Source of the DNA: Marinospirillum sp031581385
Lineage (GTDB): Bacteria > Pseudomonadota > Gammaproteobacteria > Pseudomonadales > Halomonadaceae
Assembly (NCBI RefSeq): GCF_044810985.1
Contig: NZ_CP085242.1
Span: 1,984,001 to 2,048,000 of the forward strand
Reading direction: 5' to 3'
Length of the DNA: 64,000 bases
Shown here: positions 16,822 to 25,926 of the stretch, piece after piece
Layout of the letters: every line of letters begins with the position of its first letter
Position numbering within the stretch: position 1 is the first letter of the stretch
Notes under the pieces: generated by a model
Told to the model about the DNA's origin: nothing
The model's input: the letters and a program-made list of their open reading frames with translations, nothing else
Databases searched by the model: none
Program-made: the position numbers and the translations under genes

Positions 16822-18819
16822 ATGAGCCGTTCCAATCTCCCCCGCCTGAGCCTGTTGGCCTTGGCTGTCAGCGGGCTTTCCTTTCAGGCCCACGCTGCCA
16901 ACTTTGAAATGGGCGACTTCCGACTTCAGGTCGACTCCAAAATTTCCGTCGGTTCCAGTTGGCGAGCCGAAGAAAGAAATGATGACTATATTTCCAAAGG
17001 TACACTAGGTGCCCAAGGAAAAAGCTCGCCAGCCAATGGCTCGATGGCTCCTGTATCAAGCAGCAACCCTTCTTATCAGGGTAGCCAAACCAATAACACC
17101 GATGATGGCAATATGAATTTTGACCAGGGGGATGCCATCTCCCAGGTGGTCACCGGCAGCCATGAACTCAGCCTGAAACATGACCAATGGCGCAATATGG
17201 GTGCCAACCTGAGTTTTCGTTACTGGTACGATCATGCCCTGAATGAACAGAGTGGCTCTCCAAATAATGCTGACATGGTGGATGACTGGGAAGACACCAC
17301 CGCTTACGACGATGCCCAAAGTGGTGTCGAGCTGATGAATGCCTATGTCTGGGGCGAGTTTGATGTCGCTAACCGTCCGGCTCAGCTTGTTTTTGGTCGC
17401 CATGTACTCAACTGGGGTGAAAGCACCTTTATCCAGGGCGGGCAAAACGCAGCCAACCCTGTAGATGTTCCAGCTTTGCGCCGTCCCGGTGCTGCCATTC
17501 GTGATGCTCTGTTACCGGTCAATATGCTGTCCGGCTCTCTGGCACTGGATGAAATGGGCAACCTCACCCTGGAAGGTTACTATCAGCTGGAATGGGAAAG
17601 AACCCGTGCCGATGCCTGCGGCACCTTCTTCTCCAACAATGACTTTGGTGCCGAAGGTTGTGGGCCGGTTTATTTTAATGCAAGTGAAACTGAACAAAAC
17701 CTGGCGAATGCACAGTTCCAAATGGGCACATCTCTTGGCCCGGCAACAGCCTACTCTGAGCGTGCTCCAGACAAAGAGCCTGATGGCACAGGGCAATATG
17801 GTATCGCATTTAAGTGGTATGCAGAGCAATTAAATGGCACTGAATTTGGAGCCTATTTCCAAAATGTACACAGTCGCCTACCTTTGGCCGGAGGCATCCT
17901 TCCAGATGTAAACTTTAGTACTAATGGGTCAACTCAATTTGCCCATTATAGTGATCCTGACAATCAGCCAACTCAATACCAAGTTGAGTTTCCTGAAGAT
18001 CAAAAAATCTTTGGCCTCAGTTATTCAACCCTGCTCCCCTCAGGTACTGCATGGTCAGGAGAATTCACCTATCGTCCGGATACACCGATTCAAATCAACG
18101 CCTTTGATGTTTTGGCTCGGGGTATTTCAGCCAATCTTGGCATTAACAGCGAAGCTGAAGCTTTACAAATACTGGGGTCCGGTGATGCTTTCGCACAAAA
18201 TGCGAAATCAGCTGCTGCCTCTTACCTATATTTACCTTCAGGTGTTCAAGATATTGGAACAGGTGAACAAAAAGGTTACCGTGAATTTGATGTTTATCAA
18301 TTCCAGTCTACCTTTATTCACGATATCAACCGAGTACTGGCTGCCGACAATCTACGCCTGATTGGTGAAGTTGGCTTTACCTATGTCAATGATCTACCCG
18401 ATACCAGCGAGATGCGCTTTGGTCGCTCATCCACCTACGGGATTATGGGTGACTCCACTGATAATCCGTCGGATATTAACCCTACTGACTTCAATGCAGA
18501 TGTGGTTCACGCCGACAATGGCTATGTAACCGAGCTTTCCTGGGGCTATCGCCTTCTTGCTCAGCTGGAGTACAACAACGCCCTGGTGGGTGGTCTCAAG
18601 CTCAAGCCCAGCCTGTCCTGGAGTCATGATGTGAGCGGCTACGGCCCTGAACCCGGCAGCCAGTTTTATGAAGGCCGGATGATTATGGGTACGGCTCTGG
18701 GCGCTGAGTATATGAACACCTTCTTTGGCAACCTCAGTTACACCTCCTATTTTGATACCGACTACTGGGATCTGGATGACCGGGATTTTGTTAGCCTGAG
18801 TGTTGGCATGAATTACTAA
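16822..18819 (+). CDS. DUF1302 outer-membrane family protein
   Basis: 665 residues with a Sec signal peptide (LSLLALAVSGLSFQAHA, cleavage near residue 25). DUF1302 landmarks include FGRHVLNWGESTFIQGG and MLSGSLALDEMGNLTLEGYYQ, and the C-terminus has alternating strands ending in SLSVGMNY, suggesting a beta-barrel. The family occurs with DUF1329 in pseudomonads and is linked to export or handling of hydrophobic compounds; no reaction is known. The middle of the gene (about 17.66-18.33 kb) is visibly richer in A/T than both ends, suggesting a recombined exchange. It heads a likely operon with DUF1329 and the LuxR gene. Confidence 0.85.
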   Translation: MSRSNLPRLSLLALAVSGLSFQAHAANFEMGDFRLQVDSKISVGSSWRAEERNDDYISKGTLGAQGKSSPANGSMAPVSSSNPSYQGSQTNNTDDGNMNFDQGDAISQVVTGSHELSLKHDQWRNMGANLSFRYWYDHALNEQSGSPNNADMVDDWEDTTAYDDAQSGVELMNAYVWGEFDVANRPAQLVFGRHVLNWGESTFIQGGQNAANPVDVPALRRPGAAIRDALLPVNMLSGSLALDEMGNLTLEGYYQLEWERTRADACGTFFSNNDFGAEGCGPVYFNASETEQNLANAQFQMGTSLGPATAYSERAPDKEPDGTGQYGIAFKWYAEQLNGTEFGAYFQNVHSRLPLAGGILPDVNFSTNGSTQFAHYSDPDNQPTQYQVEFPEDQKIFGLSYSTLLPSGTAWSGEFTYRPDTPIQINAFDVLARGISANLGINSEAEALQILGSGDAFAQNAKSAAASYLYLPSGVQDIGTGEQKGYREFDVYQFQSTFIHDINRVLAADNLRLIGEVGFTYVNDLPDTSEMRFGRSSTYGIMGDSTDNPSDINPTDFNADVVHADNGYVTELSWGYRLLAQLEYNNALVGGLKLKPSLSWSHDVSGYGPEPGSQFYEGRMIMGTALGAEYMNTFFGNLSYTSYFDTDYWDLDDRDFVSLSVGMNY

Positions 18820-18857
18820 TCGACCGGCAGACAACAAACAAGAACAAGGTGACTTTT

Positions 18858-20198
18858 ATGAAGAGCATGACAAAACAACATCCACTGAAACTTTCCGGCC
18901 TGGCCGCTGCCCTGGTGGCGGCGGGTCTGCTGGCCACCAGCTTGCAGGCTGCCGAACTGGGCGGCAGTGAGCTGACCCCCATGGGCGCTGAGCGGGCCGG
19001 CAGCGATGATGGTCGTATTCCTGCGTGGGATGGTGGCTTGCAGGAAGGGCCGGGCAACTGGCGTGAAGGCTACGGCAACCCTTTTGCCGATGAAGAGCCC
19101 CTCTATGTGATTACTGCTGACAATTATCAGCAGTATGAAGATCGCCTGGCCCCCGGCCAGATTGCGATGCTGGAAACCTACCCGGATACCTTTCGGATTC
19201 CGGTTTACCCCACGCACCGCACTGCGGCTTTTCCGGACAGCGTCTATGCCAAGGTAAAAGAAAACGCCTCGACAGCGCAGCTGGTGGACAATGGCAATGG
19301 TGTGGAAAACTTTTCGGAAGTCACTCCCTTTCCCAAGCCGGACTCCGGTGTCGAGCTGGTCTGGAATCACTCCACCCGCTATCGGGGTGAAGGGGCCGAA
19401 CGTGAAGTGACTCTGGCAACGCCTCAGGCAGATGGCGATTTCACTCCGGTCACCATCAATGAAGAATTCATGTTCATTGCTGACCCGGAAGAAAACACGC
19501 TTTTCCATTTCCTGCAGTCCGTTACGGCTCCGGCACGCCTTTCCGGCACCGTCCTGCTGGTTCAGGAAACCATGAACCAGGTAAAAGAACCACGTCGCGC
19601 CTGGATTTATAACGCCGGTCAGCGCCGTGTTCGGCGTGCCCCCCAGGTGGCCTACGACGGACCGGGTACAGCCGCTGATGGTCAGCGCACTTCCGATGGC
19701 CTGGACGTCTTCAATGGTGCACCTGACCGTTATGAGTGGAAGCTGGTCGGCAAACAGGAAATGTACATTCCCTACAATGCCTACCCGCTGCTCAATACCG
19801 ATCTGAGCAATGAAGACATCATTCAGGCCGGTCACCTGAACCCTGACCATCTGCGCTATGAGCTGCATCGCGTCTGGAAGGTTGAAGGCACCCTGCGTGA
19901 CGGTCAGCGCCACATCTACAACAAGCGCGTGATGTACTTTGATGAGGACACCTACCAACTGGCTCATGTCGATCAGTTTGATGGACGCAACAACCTCTGG
20001 CGTGTATCCGAAGGTCATACAGTGCAGTTCCACGATGTGGATGTGCCCTGGTACGCTGCGGAAACCATCTATGATCTGGTCAACAACCGTTACATCGTTT
20101 CCGGCCTGATCAATGATACCCGTGGCTACAACTGGGATTATGACGCCCGTGCCAGCAGTTTCTCACCTGCTGCACTGCGTCGCTCTGGAGGGCGCTAA
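18858..20198 (+). CDS. DUF1329 family periplasmic/outer-membrane protein
   Basis: About 446 residues starting at the ATG at 18858, five bases after AAGGTGA; the in-frame GTG at 18849 is inside that RBS. It has a signal peptide (LSGLAAALVAAGLLATSLQA). DUF1329 features include LTPMGAERAGSDDGRIPAWDGG split across residues 30-55, PRRAWIYNAGQRRVRRAP in the centre, and the MYFDEDTYQLAHVDQFDGR strand pair, a fold related to lipoprotein-localisation (LolA/LolB-like) proteins. It is the standard partner of DUF1302 and follows it by 38 bases. Confidence 0.85.
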   Translation: MKSMTKQHPLKLSGLAAALVAAGLLATSLQAAELGGSELTPMGAERAGSDDGRIPAWDGGLQEGPGNWREGYGNPFADEEPLYVITADNYQQYEDRLAPGQIAMLETYPDTFRIPVYPTHRTAAFPDSVYAKVKENASTAQLVDNGNGVENFSEVTPFPKPDSGVELVWNHSTRYRGEGAEREVTLATPQADGDFTPVTINEEFMFIADPEENTLFHFLQSVTAPARLSGTVLLVQETMNQVKEPRRAWIYNAGQRRVRRAPQVAYDGPGTAADGQRTSDGLDVFNGAPDRYEWKLVGKQEMYIPYNAYPLLNTDLSNEDIIQAGHLNPDHLRYELHRVWKVEGTLRDGQRHIYNKRVMYFDEDTYQLAHVDQFDGRNNLWRVSEGHTVQFHDVDVPWYAAETIYDLVNNRYIVSGLINDTRGYNWDYDARASSFSPAALRRSGGR

Positions 20199-20206
20199 GC
20201 TCTTTT

Positions 20207-20264
20207 ACCCTTGCTTCAGGGAACCAGCTGCCTTAACTTAAGTGGTTGGTTCAGTTGCAAGGGT
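20207..20264 (+). promoter_or_regulatory. Long stem-loop covering the LuxR-gene RBS
   Basis: ACCCTTGC (20207-20214) pairs perfectly with GCAAGGGT (20257-20264), and inner GAACCA (20221) pairs with TGGTTC (20247). The right arm contains the AAGGG Shine-Dalgarno of the LuxR gene (ATG at 20270), so folding could hide it. It could alternatively attenuate the DUF1302-DUF1329 transcript. Confidence 0.45.
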
Positions 20265-20269
20265 CAGTA

Positions 20270-22354
20270 ATGTCCAGATTCAGCACTCAGGCCACCCATC
20301 AGGGTGGCCTTTTGGCAGCAAAGCTACAACCACCCCCCTTGCCAGCCAAACAGCTGGCACGCCCCCGTTTGCTGGACACTATCACCGACAACCCCAAACC
20401 TTTCTTGCTGCTTGAAGCTCCCACCGGGTATGGCAAAACACTCTTGATACAACAGTGGCTGGCTCACCACCAGGCTGCCTTCTGCTGGCTCAATCTGGAT
20501 GCCAAGGACAGCGATATCCAGCGCTTTGCTCTGTATCTGATTATGGCACTGCGCCAGTTGCCGGGCACCTCCCCCGACCTGGGTGAAAGCTGTCTGAAGA
20601 AATTTGACCAGGCACTCACTGAAGGCTCCGGACTGGATATTGAAGACGGGCTGCTTCCCCTGCTGGCTGAACTCAACACCCAGATCAAACAACCCTGCTG
20701 GCTGGTTATTGATCAGGCTCACTGGCTGAATTCTCCTCTGCCAGCCGCCCTGATTGAATGCCTTCTGGATAACCGGCCGGATCAGCTGCGCTTTATTCTT
20801 GCCGGACAAAAACAGCCTGCCATTAAACTGGCTCATCTGCAGCTCCAGGATCAACTGCTGCTCTTGAATGCCCGGGATCTTGCTTTCACACCTCTGGAAA
20901 CCAGCCGCTTCTGCCAAACCATCCACCCGGAAATCACCTGGCGTGAAAAGGCGCAAATCCACCAGAAAACCCAAGGCTGGCCTGCCGCCCTGAAACTGGA
21001 TGAACAACAGCTAACCCGTTGGATGGAAAACGAGGGACTGGTTCATCCGCCGGGCCAGAAAACGGATGCTTCCGTAAGTACCTGGACATTGCCTGTGTGG
21101 CCCCATCCCGAACAGCCTTCAGAGAAAGCTGTTGCTGACCTCTTGACCCGTTTTGCCAGCCTTCACGAAACTGAAATCACGGCACAGCTGCAGACATTGC
21201 ACCAACTGACCTGGAATCACTGTCTCCTGGGGCAGCCCAAAGCCGCCCGGGGATATAATCGCGAAGCGCGGGAGTTGGCGGCCGCTCAGAGCAATACAGA
21301 ACTTCTGGCCTGGCTGGATTTGGATCTGGCCTTTCTGGAGATCCACAAGGGGCATCTGCAGCTTGCACGAAAACACCTGTCCTCACAGAGACTGAACAGC
21401 CCGGACCTTTCACTTGAATTGCAGGCCATGCAGCAACTGCTTGCAGCAAAAACCAGCTGGCATCAGGGTGAATTGGATCACTGCCTGGAGTTACTGAACA
21501 CCACGCTTCTGCTCAGCGGTGACTCCCATCCGGAAACCTTCATGCAGGGTTTGCTCTTGCTGGCTGCTGTATTGATACACCAGAGACACACCTCCAGTGC
21601 CTTCACCACCCTCGATGAAGCCGAGCAGCTAATATTGACGGAAAAGCTGATTGACCGTGGCTGGCAGGCTGCCATCACTTTACTGAAAACCCGGCTCTGG
21701 CTGCAGGAAGGCAAACAGGAACTGGCTTTAACCTGGCTGGCCCAGCTGTCCAACCAATTCCCGGCTCGCACTCCCGTTCAGCTGGAAGTGCATCTGGCCT
21801 ACAGTCAGGCCTTGCTGCTGAACCACAAGCCCGGTTCAGCACTGAAAATAATAGAATCCTTGTTGAACAAACCATCCGACTATCCGGCAGCTCCGACCTG
21901 CCTTCATCTCAAGGTTCAATATGCCCTGGCTCTGGCCGCCAACCGTCAGAAAACCCCGGCTCTTGACCAGCTTCAGGAGACATTGCTTGTAGCTGAACCC
22001 GACCAGCACCGTCTGCCTTTCCTTATTGACAACACCCGGCTGGAGCCTTTGCTGGATGAAGTGATTGAGCTGCTGGCTCCCGGTTCTGACCTGTTGCACT
22101 TTGCAACCAGCCTCCAGGCATCCGGCCAGCAACCCGGCTCTCGACTTTTTTTACCTTTGATTGACAAGCTGTCGAGCCGCGAACAAGAGGTGCTGCTGTT
22201 GGTTGCGGAGGGGCTTTCCAACCAGGAAATCGGGCGGCGTCTGTTTATTTCCCTGCACACCGTGAAAAGCCACTTGAAACACCTCATGAAAAAACTCGGG
22301 GTTCGCTCAAGAACCCAGGCCGTCACCCGTGCCCGTGAGCTGCGACTGCTGTAA
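20270..22354 (+). CDS. LuxR-family regulator of MalT/LAL type
   Basis: 694 residues from the ATG at 20270 (AAGGG six bases upstream). It has an N-terminal P-loop LLEAPTGYGKTLLIQQWL, a Walker B-like CWLVIDQAHWL, a TPR-like middle region of about 400 residues, and a C-terminal LuxR HTH (LSSREQEVLLLVAEGLSNQE, then HTVKSHLKHLMKKLG). LAL regulators bind ATP and an inducer, then activate nearby promoters. Its place after DUF1302-DUF1329, a common trio in pseudomonads, suggests it controls that operon and perhaps aidB through the shared module. Confidence 0.88.
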   Translation: MSRFSTQATHQGGLLAAKLQPPPLPAKQLARPRLLDTITDNPKPFLLLEAPTGYGKTLLIQQWLAHHQAAFCWLNLDAKDSDIQRFALYLIMALRQLPGTSPDLGESCLKKFDQALTEGSGLDIEDGLLPLLAELNTQIKQPCWLVIDQAHWLNSPLPAALIECLLDNRPDQLRFILAGQKQPAIKLAHLQLQDQLLLLNARDLAFTPLETSRFCQTIHPEITWREKAQIHQKTQGWPAALKLDEQQLTRWMENEGLVHPPGQKTDASVSTWTLPVWPHPEQPSEKAVADLLTRFASLHETEITAQLQTLHQLTWNHCLLGQPKAARGYNREARELAAAQSNTELLAWLDLDLAFLEIHKGHLQLARKHLSSQRLNSPDLSLELQAMQQLLAAKTSWHQGELDHCLELLNTTLLLSGDSHPETFMQGLLLLAAVLIHQRHTSSAFTTLDEAEQLILTEKLIDRGWQAAITLLKTRLWLQEGKQELALTWLAQLSNQFPARTPVQLEVHLAYSQALLLNHKPGSALKIIESLLNKPSDYPAAPTCLHLKVQYALALAANRQKTPALDQLQETLLVAEPDQHRLPFLIDNTRLEPLLDEVIELLAPGSDLLHFATSLQASGQQPGSRLFLPLIDKLSSREQEVLLLVAEGLSNQEIGRRLFISLHTVKSHLKHLMKKLGVRSRTQAVTRARELRLL

Positions 22355-22466
22355 GACCGCACCCTTGGCATAGCCCGCAATGCTGAGCAGTGTTAAGATA
22401 CCGGCAACGATTAACATTACTTGGGCTGGGCCAGTGAGCCCGCGTCATAAGTCAGAGGATAAGCTT

Positions 22467-24383
22467 TTGTCACACCTTCCTGTAATTATCGGCATGGGCG
22501 GTGTCAGCCCAGCAGGACGAACCTCCGGTCATCACGCATTTCGCCGCCTGTTGCTGGGCCAACTTCCCGACACACAACAACAGACAACCCTGTTATCCCT
22601 GGCCAGCCTGACGGGGCTGGCTTATCGGGTTGCCGATAACCAATGGCGCACCCCGGAAGGCCAGCTCTCCAGCGAGGCACTGGTGGCCCGTTATCGCCAA
22701 CAGTTGCTGGATTCCAGTCTGATCCGCCGCATCCATCCCGACTGGTTTGATGTGCATGCTCACCCGGCAACCCGCAACCTGGAAATCAAGCCGGGCGAAA
22801 GCCCCATCCAGTTCCGGCTGCGTCGTCGTCATCTTCCTGAGCCCTTACCCACGGGGTGGTCTGTAGCGGACCTGCCCGGCAACGAGGTCGAAGTCACGGT
22901 TAACCAGCCGTTTGCCGCCATCCTGTCCACGCCCAAGGAAGCACTGGTGCAATCCGCAGGCATGCTGCCCACCGGCTTTAAGCCGGGTGCCCACTATCGC
23001 AGTGCCAACCATCCCCGTGCTCTGCAAATGGCCGTCTTTGGTGCTTCTGATCTTCTTGGGCAAATTGGCCTGCCCTGGCAGCAGATTGCCGGTAAAGTCA
23101 GTCCTGACCAGATCGGTGTCTTTGCCAGCAACTCTATCGGTCAACTGGATCAGGAAGGCTGGGGCGGTTTACTGCAAAGCCCGGTCACCGGCAAGCGCAC
23201 CAGCTCCAAACAAATGCCCCTGGGCTACGCCCAGATGACAGCCGATTTCATCAATGCCTATGTCCTGGGTAATATTGGTCAGTCCACGGGTTTGCTGGGC
23301 GCCTGTGCGACCTTTTTGTACAACCTGCAGGCCGCCACCAATGCCATACGTTCAGGGCGTTTACGCGTTGCCCTGGTGGGCACGGCTGATGCTCCCGTAA
23401 CACCGGAGATTATTGAAGGCTTCCGCGCCATGGGTGCTCTGGCCGATGATGCCAGCCTGAAAGCTCTGGATAACCTGGAACAACTGGGCAGTGAACATTA
23501 TCGACGTGCCTGTCGCCCCTTTGGCAATAACTGTGGCTTCACGATTGCCGAGTCCGGCCAGTTCACCCTGCTGGTTGATGACAGCCTGGCTGTTGAGCTG
23601 GGTGCCCAGGTACTGGGCAGTGTGCCGGAAGTTTTTGCCAATGCCGATGGCTACAAGCGCTCCATTTCCGCTCCGGGTATCGGCAATTATCTGACCCTGG
23701 CCAAGGCCGCTGCACTGGGCCGCAGTCTTCTGGGTGAAAAGGCTCTGCAGGAACGCAGTTATGTGCATGCGCATGGCACCAGCACCCCCAAAAACCGGGT
23801 CACTGAATCCCATGTTCTCAATGAAGTCGCCAAATCCATGGGCATTCAAAGCTGGCCGGTGGCTGCAATCAAGGCTTTTGTGGGGCACTCCCAGGGTACA
23901 GCCGGGGGCGACCAGTTCATGGCGGCACTGGGCAACTGGTCTGAAGGCTGGTTACCCGGCATTACCACTGTTCAGGAGGGTTTTGCTAATGACCTCCATG
24001 ACTCCCATTTGTTCTTGTCCAATCAGCACCGTGAAACCGGAACCCAGGCCATGGATATGGCCCTGATCAACGCCAAGGGCTTTGGAGGCAACAACGCCAG
24101 CGCTTTGATGCTGTCACCCAGTGTTACCCAGGCCATGCTGGAAAAACGCCACGGCAAGGCTGCCATGCAAAAACATGCCGGCAAGCTGGAAGAAACCTTG
24201 CAGGCCAGTGCTCAGCATGAAGATCGGTTCTTGTCCGGCAGCTTTAAGCTGACCTACCAGTTTGGCGAACAGGTTCTGGAAGGGGAAGAGTTAACCCTGA
24301 CGGGTGACAGCCTGGAAATACCCGGCTATTCACAAAAGGTTAACCTTAATCTGAGAAACCCTTTCACTGATATGTTTGAATGA
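22467..24383 (+). CDS. fabY: Beta-ketoacyl-ACP synthase FabY
   Basis: About 638 residues. The start chosen is the TTG at 22467, seven bases after AGAGGA, giving MSHLPVIIGMGG, which matches how FabY homologues begin; the ATG at 22380 adds 29 residues of unlikely sequence. Catalytic triad is Cys280 (GLLGACATFLYN), His436 (YVHAHGTSTP) and His474 (AFVGHSQGTAGG), with GGNNAS near the end. In Pseudomonas aeruginosa, FabY starts fatty-acid synthesis by condensing acetyl-CoA with malonyl-ACP. Its N-terminal 200 residues are longer than in FabB/FabF, as in known FabY. Confidence 0.88.
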   Translation: MSHLPVIIGMGGVSPAGRTSGHHAFRRLLLGQLPDTQQQTTLLSLASLTGLAYRVADNQWRTPEGQLSSEALVARYRQQLLDSSLIRRIHPDWFDVHAHPATRNLEIKPGESPIQFRLRRRHLPEPLPTGWSVADLPGNEVEVTVNQPFAAILSTPKEALVQSAGMLPTGFKPGAHYRSANHPRALQMAVFGASDLLGQIGLPWQQIAGKVSPDQIGVFASNSIGQLDQEGWGGLLQSPVTGKRTSSKQMPLGYAQMTADFINAYVLGNIGQSTGLLGACATFLYNLQAATNAIRSGRLRVALVGTADAPVTPEIIEGFRAMGALADDASLKALDNLEQLGSEHYRRACRPFGNNCGFTIAESGQFTLLVDDSLAVELGAQVLGSVPEVFANADGYKRSISAPGIGNYLTLAKAAALGRSLLGEKALQERSYVHAHGTSTPKNRVTESHVLNEVAKSMGIQSWPVAAIKAFVGHSQGTAGGDQFMAALGNWSEGWLPGITTVQEGFANDLHDSHLFLSNQHRETGTQAMDMALINAKGFGGNNASALMLSPSVTQAMLEKRHGKAAMQKHAGKLEETLQASAQHEDRFLSGSFKLTYQFGEQVLEGEELTLTGDSLEIPGYSQKVNLNLRNPFTDMFE

Positions 24384-24415
24384 TTGTTTGATCACTTATT
24401 ACTTAGGAGCACCCT

Positions 24416-24697
24416 ATGAGCCTGGATCTTTTAAACCAATTAGAAGCCAAAGTACAAACCACGGTTGATGCCTTGAACCAGTTGCGTCAGGAAGTGGAGC
24501 AACTCAAGGAAGAAAACACCAGTCTGAAGGAAGAAAAACAAGCCTGGGAAAGTAAGCTGGGTGACCTGCTGAACAAATTCAGCAGCCTGGAAGCAACTGC
24601 CCAGGAAACCACCCTGACTTCAGAAGTGACTGCTTCGGACGAGGAAGGCTCTTCTCCAAGCGATACTGGAGAAACCCAGGTCTCCCGTTGGTCTTGA
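24416..24697 (+). CDS. zapB: Cell division protein ZapB homologue
   Basis: A 93-residue protein whose first 60 residues form a coiled coil (LNQLEAKVQTTVDALNQLRQ and EVEQLKEENTSLKEEKQAW), closely following the E. coli ZapB pattern MSLEVFEKLEAKVQQAID. The last 30 residues are Ser/Thr/Glu-rich and probably disordered, longer than in E. coli ZapB (about 80 residues). ZapB bridges the FtsZ ring and chromosome terminus through ZapA/MatP. RBS TAGGAGC precedes it. It ends immediately against the convergent rimI. Confidence 0.75.
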   Translation: MSLDLLNQLEAKVQTTVDALNQLRQEVEQLKEENTSLKEEKQAWESKLGDLLNKFSSLEATAQETTLTSEVTASDEEGSSPSDTGETQVSRWS

Positions 24698-25168
24698 TCA
24701 GCTAACCAAGCTCCGGGACATGAGTATTGCATCCTCTTTGCCAGTCAGGCTTGTCTGACTGGCATAGTAGTTTTTACGGCGGCCATCCTCCTTAAAGCCT
24801 TCCGCCGCATAAAGCGCCAGAGCCGCCTGATTGCTGGCCCTGACTTCCAGCAACAAGCGTTCAGCCTGCTTGTCTTTGGCTTCCTGAAGGGCTTTTTGCA
24901 AAAGCAGGCTGGCCAGCCCCTGGCGTCGATAACCCTCTCTTACCAGCAGATAAAGCACTTCAGCTTCCCGGTATCCCCAACCCAGAACCAGACACGCCAC
25001 CCAGGTTTTTTCATCCTTCAGCAAACCCAGCACCTGATCCTGCTCCAGACTGGACAGCCAGTTGCCTTCAGACCAGGCATGCGGATCACTGGCCGACAAC
25101 TCCAGCAATTGTGGCAGATGGGTTGTATTCAGGGTCTGGAAAAATAAGGGCTGACCTGCAGAACTCAC
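24698..25168 (-). CDS. rimI: Ribosomal protein S18 alanine N-acetyltransferase
   Basis: A 156-residue GNAT. Acetyl-CoA loop VREGYRRQGLASLLL (R/QxxGxG/A), RLLLEVRASNQAALALYAAEGF and the closing RKNYYA are the RimI hallmarks. It acetylates the N-terminal Ala of ribosomal protein S18. The start is a GTG overlapping the stop of holD (GTGA), the classic holD-rimI arrangement, so translation is coupled. Confidence 0.9.
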   Translation of the reverse strand: MSSAGQPLFFQTLNTTHLPQLLELSASDPHAWSEGNWLSSLEQDQVLGLLKDEKTWVACLVLGWGYREAEVLYLLVREGYRRQGLASLLLQKALQEAKDKQAERLLLEVRASNQAALALYAAEGFKEDGRRKNYYASQTSLTGKEDAILMSRSLVS

Positions 25169-25905
25169 ATCATCACCGGACTACTGGCAAAGCGTGCACG
25201 CAAGCCATTGGTTCCGGCCTGTTGCCAGAAAGCCTGTTTGGCCTGGGGATTTTGCAAGAGCTGCTCCAGGGAAGGGGCCGTATAAACATCCGGCAAAGGC
25301 AATGCCTGATGAGCCGACAAGAGCTGGCCGGATCTTTCCCCAAACACCAGCACTCCCACAGGCGGACTACGAAACTGGGCTCCGGTCAAAAAAGCCCGCA
25401 GGCTCAGGTTAAGCTCCTCTTCATCACCTCGCTCCAGGGGCACACCCGGTAGTGGCCAGGCAAAAGCATGCTGGGAGACGATGCCCAGACCGCCAGGGTA
25501 AAGGGCAGCCAAGAGGTTTTGCAGTAAGCGCAGATCCGGCTGGGTCAAAGGCGACTCTTGCAAGCGCTCTATCACCAGCTGCCAGCCATTGGCCAGCAAC
25601 CAGACATCGGCTACTAGAGGAGGAGTGGTTTCCAGCACTGCAGCAGGTGGAGGCGGCGCTGGTGCTGGCTCAGGCTTGGCTGGTTGAACAGGGTGAGGGT
25701 CAGAAGGCGGAGTCTGAGCAGGGGGCTGCTGGTGATTTTGCATTTCCGCCAGCAGCTTTTCCTTGCCACTGACCGGAGCAGCCGCCTCCGGCCAGTCACA
25801 TTGGTGGCTGGGTGCAGCACCCACCAGACGTTTGCGGGGCACCCAGAGGGTAACCCCCATCGCCTTCAGGGTTGCATAACGCTGTTGGGCTGCTAACGGC
25901 TGCAT
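25165..25905 (-). CDS. holD: DNA polymerase III psi subunit-like protein (HolD), with proline-rich insert
   Basis: 246 residues. The N-terminus QQRYATLKAMGVTLWVPRKR follows the HolD pattern (E. coli: RRDWQLQQLGITQWSLRRP), the motif that contacts chi and SSB-linked clamp-loader partners. The C-terminal APSLEQLLQNPQAKQAFWQQ matches E. coli SPALTDLRANPTARAALWQQ. Between them lies a low-complexity Pro/Ala/Gln linker (residues about 55-95), making the protein nearly twice E. coli length (137). Coupling to rimI supports the call. The remote similarity means automated tools may call it hypothetical or TonB-like. Confidence 0.7.
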   Translation of the reverse strand: MQPLAAQQRYATLKAMGVTLWVPRKRLVGAAPSHQCDWPEAAAPVSGKEKLLAEMQNHQQPPAQTPPSDPHPVQPAKPEPAPAPPPPAAVLETTPPLVADVWLLANGWQLVIERLQESPLTQPDLRLLQNLLAALYPGGLGIVSQHAFAWPLPGVPLERGDEEELNLSLRAFLTGAQFRSPPVGVLVFGERSGQLLSAHQALPLPDVYTAPSLEQLLQNPQAKQAFWQQAGTNGLRARFASSPVMM

Positions 25906-25926
25906 GCCATCTCCAAGAACTTGTTT

